A DNA stretch of 45,548 bases from positions 1 through 45,548 of IMG/VR virus record IMGVR_UViG_3300036900_000123. One strand, 5' to 3'. The translations under genes were made by a program, and so were the position numbers. This stretch comes from a virus. The notes beneath the pieces were generated by a model that ran no database searches, had not been told where the DNA came from, and saw only the letters and a program-made list of their open reading frames with translations. Positions 45,376 through 45,548 of this stretch are shown piece after piece (within the stretch, counting starts at the first letter, position 1; each line of letters starts with the position of its first letter).

Positions 45376-45548
45376 TTACCCGGCATCCTGAGAGCACGGG
45401 CGCGGGAGATGATCTGCGTTAGGTTTGGAACGGCTTCGTGATCTATCGTGTAGATCAGCTCGTCCAGCACCTTGGACAGGGCGGCGTTCTGCTTAGCTAG
45501 AATTTCGCAAGCATTCAGAGCTGATCTGTGCAGCGTCGCTATTCCTTG
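45372..45548 (-). CDS. Small coiled-coil protein, 3' part (crosses contig junction)
   Basis: Continuation of the gene at 1-217. The end is IISRARALRMPGK and TGA at 45372-45374. Positions 45422-45548 repeat 1-127, so these coordinates include the duplicated overlap. Confidence 0.75.
   Translation of the reverse strand, partial: QGIATLHRSALNACEILAKQNAALSKVLDELIYTIDHEAVPNLTQIISRARALRMPGK
45422..45548. repeat. Contig-end overlap, right copy
   Basis: Identical to positions 1-127. Trimming one copy gives a circular sequence of 45,421 bp. Confidence 0.95.

Noticed and set aside
1-45548. CRISPR array, diversity-generating retroelement, transposon or integrase
   Set aside because: No evenly spaced repeat array, reverse transcriptase motif (YxDD), transposase DDE pattern or tyrosine/serine recombinase catalytic motif was seen in any product.

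Overview
The window is a complete circular phage genome from an assembly. Its first and last 127 bases are identical (1-127 and 45422-45548), so the unique molecule is about 45,421 bp. An overlap of exactly 127 bp is what an assembler with k=127 leaves on a circular contig, so it is probably not a biological terminal repeat. Head genes (large terminase, portal, scaffold, HK97-type coat), a P22 gp4-like tail factor, a DNA-stabilisation-like tail protein, three internal or ejection-type proteins and a T7-like fibre N-terminus indicate a short-tailed tailed phage (podovirus-like). Signal peptides, a lipobox and strong Shine-Dalgarno sites fit a Gram-negative, probably proteobacterial host. No integrase, polymerase, helicase, primase or endolysin is recognisable.
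Layout. (1) A divergent control region at 683-746 separates a Cro/CI-like HTH gene with its leftward partners (682 to 214, then across the contig junction to about 45277) from a rightward early operon (747-8502). The early operon holds about 28 small, tightly overlapping genes, including an HNH/AP2-like protein, an SSB-like protein, a PD-(D/E)XK exonuclease, a C5 cytosine methyltransferase split between two overlapping frames, NinB, a lipoprotein and several zinc-ribbon proteins. (2) Nearly everything from 44848 down to 8530 reads leftward. In order it encodes a dCMP-deaminase-like protein, a NinG-like protein, an antiterminator-Q-like protein, a terminator, two very large secreted multidomain proteins (884 and 861 aa), an adhesin-like repeat protein, an HNH endonuclease and a small-terminase candidate. 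A 406-bp gene-free region with repeated 9-mers and a pseudoknot follows, then a short secreted or sugar-modifying block (GDP-mannose 4,6-dehydratase and FkbM methyltransferase), TerL, portal, scaffold and coat. Next come a second glycan cassette (DUF115/MptE-like, membrane protein, two glycosyltransferase-like proteins, a CmcI-like methyltransferase), the tail and ejection genes, the fibre and finally holin-like membrane proteins.
How it works together. The early operon probably takes over recombination (exonuclease, SSB, NinB; NinG sits in the leftward block) and DNA modification. The Q-like protein, placed just before a strong terminator, probably switches on the late operon by antitermination. 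The two carbohydrate cassettes and the signal-peptide proteins suggest the phage remodels host surface glycans or decorates exported or virion proteins.
Main candidates for something new: (a) the methyltransferase whose motifs are interleaved between two overlapping frames; (b) a possible plus-strand structured RNA of about 430 nt at 44842-45271, with promoter-like and terminator elements and no gene; (c) a nested pseudoknot at 32686-32756 beside five palindromic TGTYTAACA-like boxes; (d) exported 90-kDa proteins with PASTA-like and glycosidase-like regions; (e) a hairpin holding the Shine-Dalgarno site of a holin-like gene.
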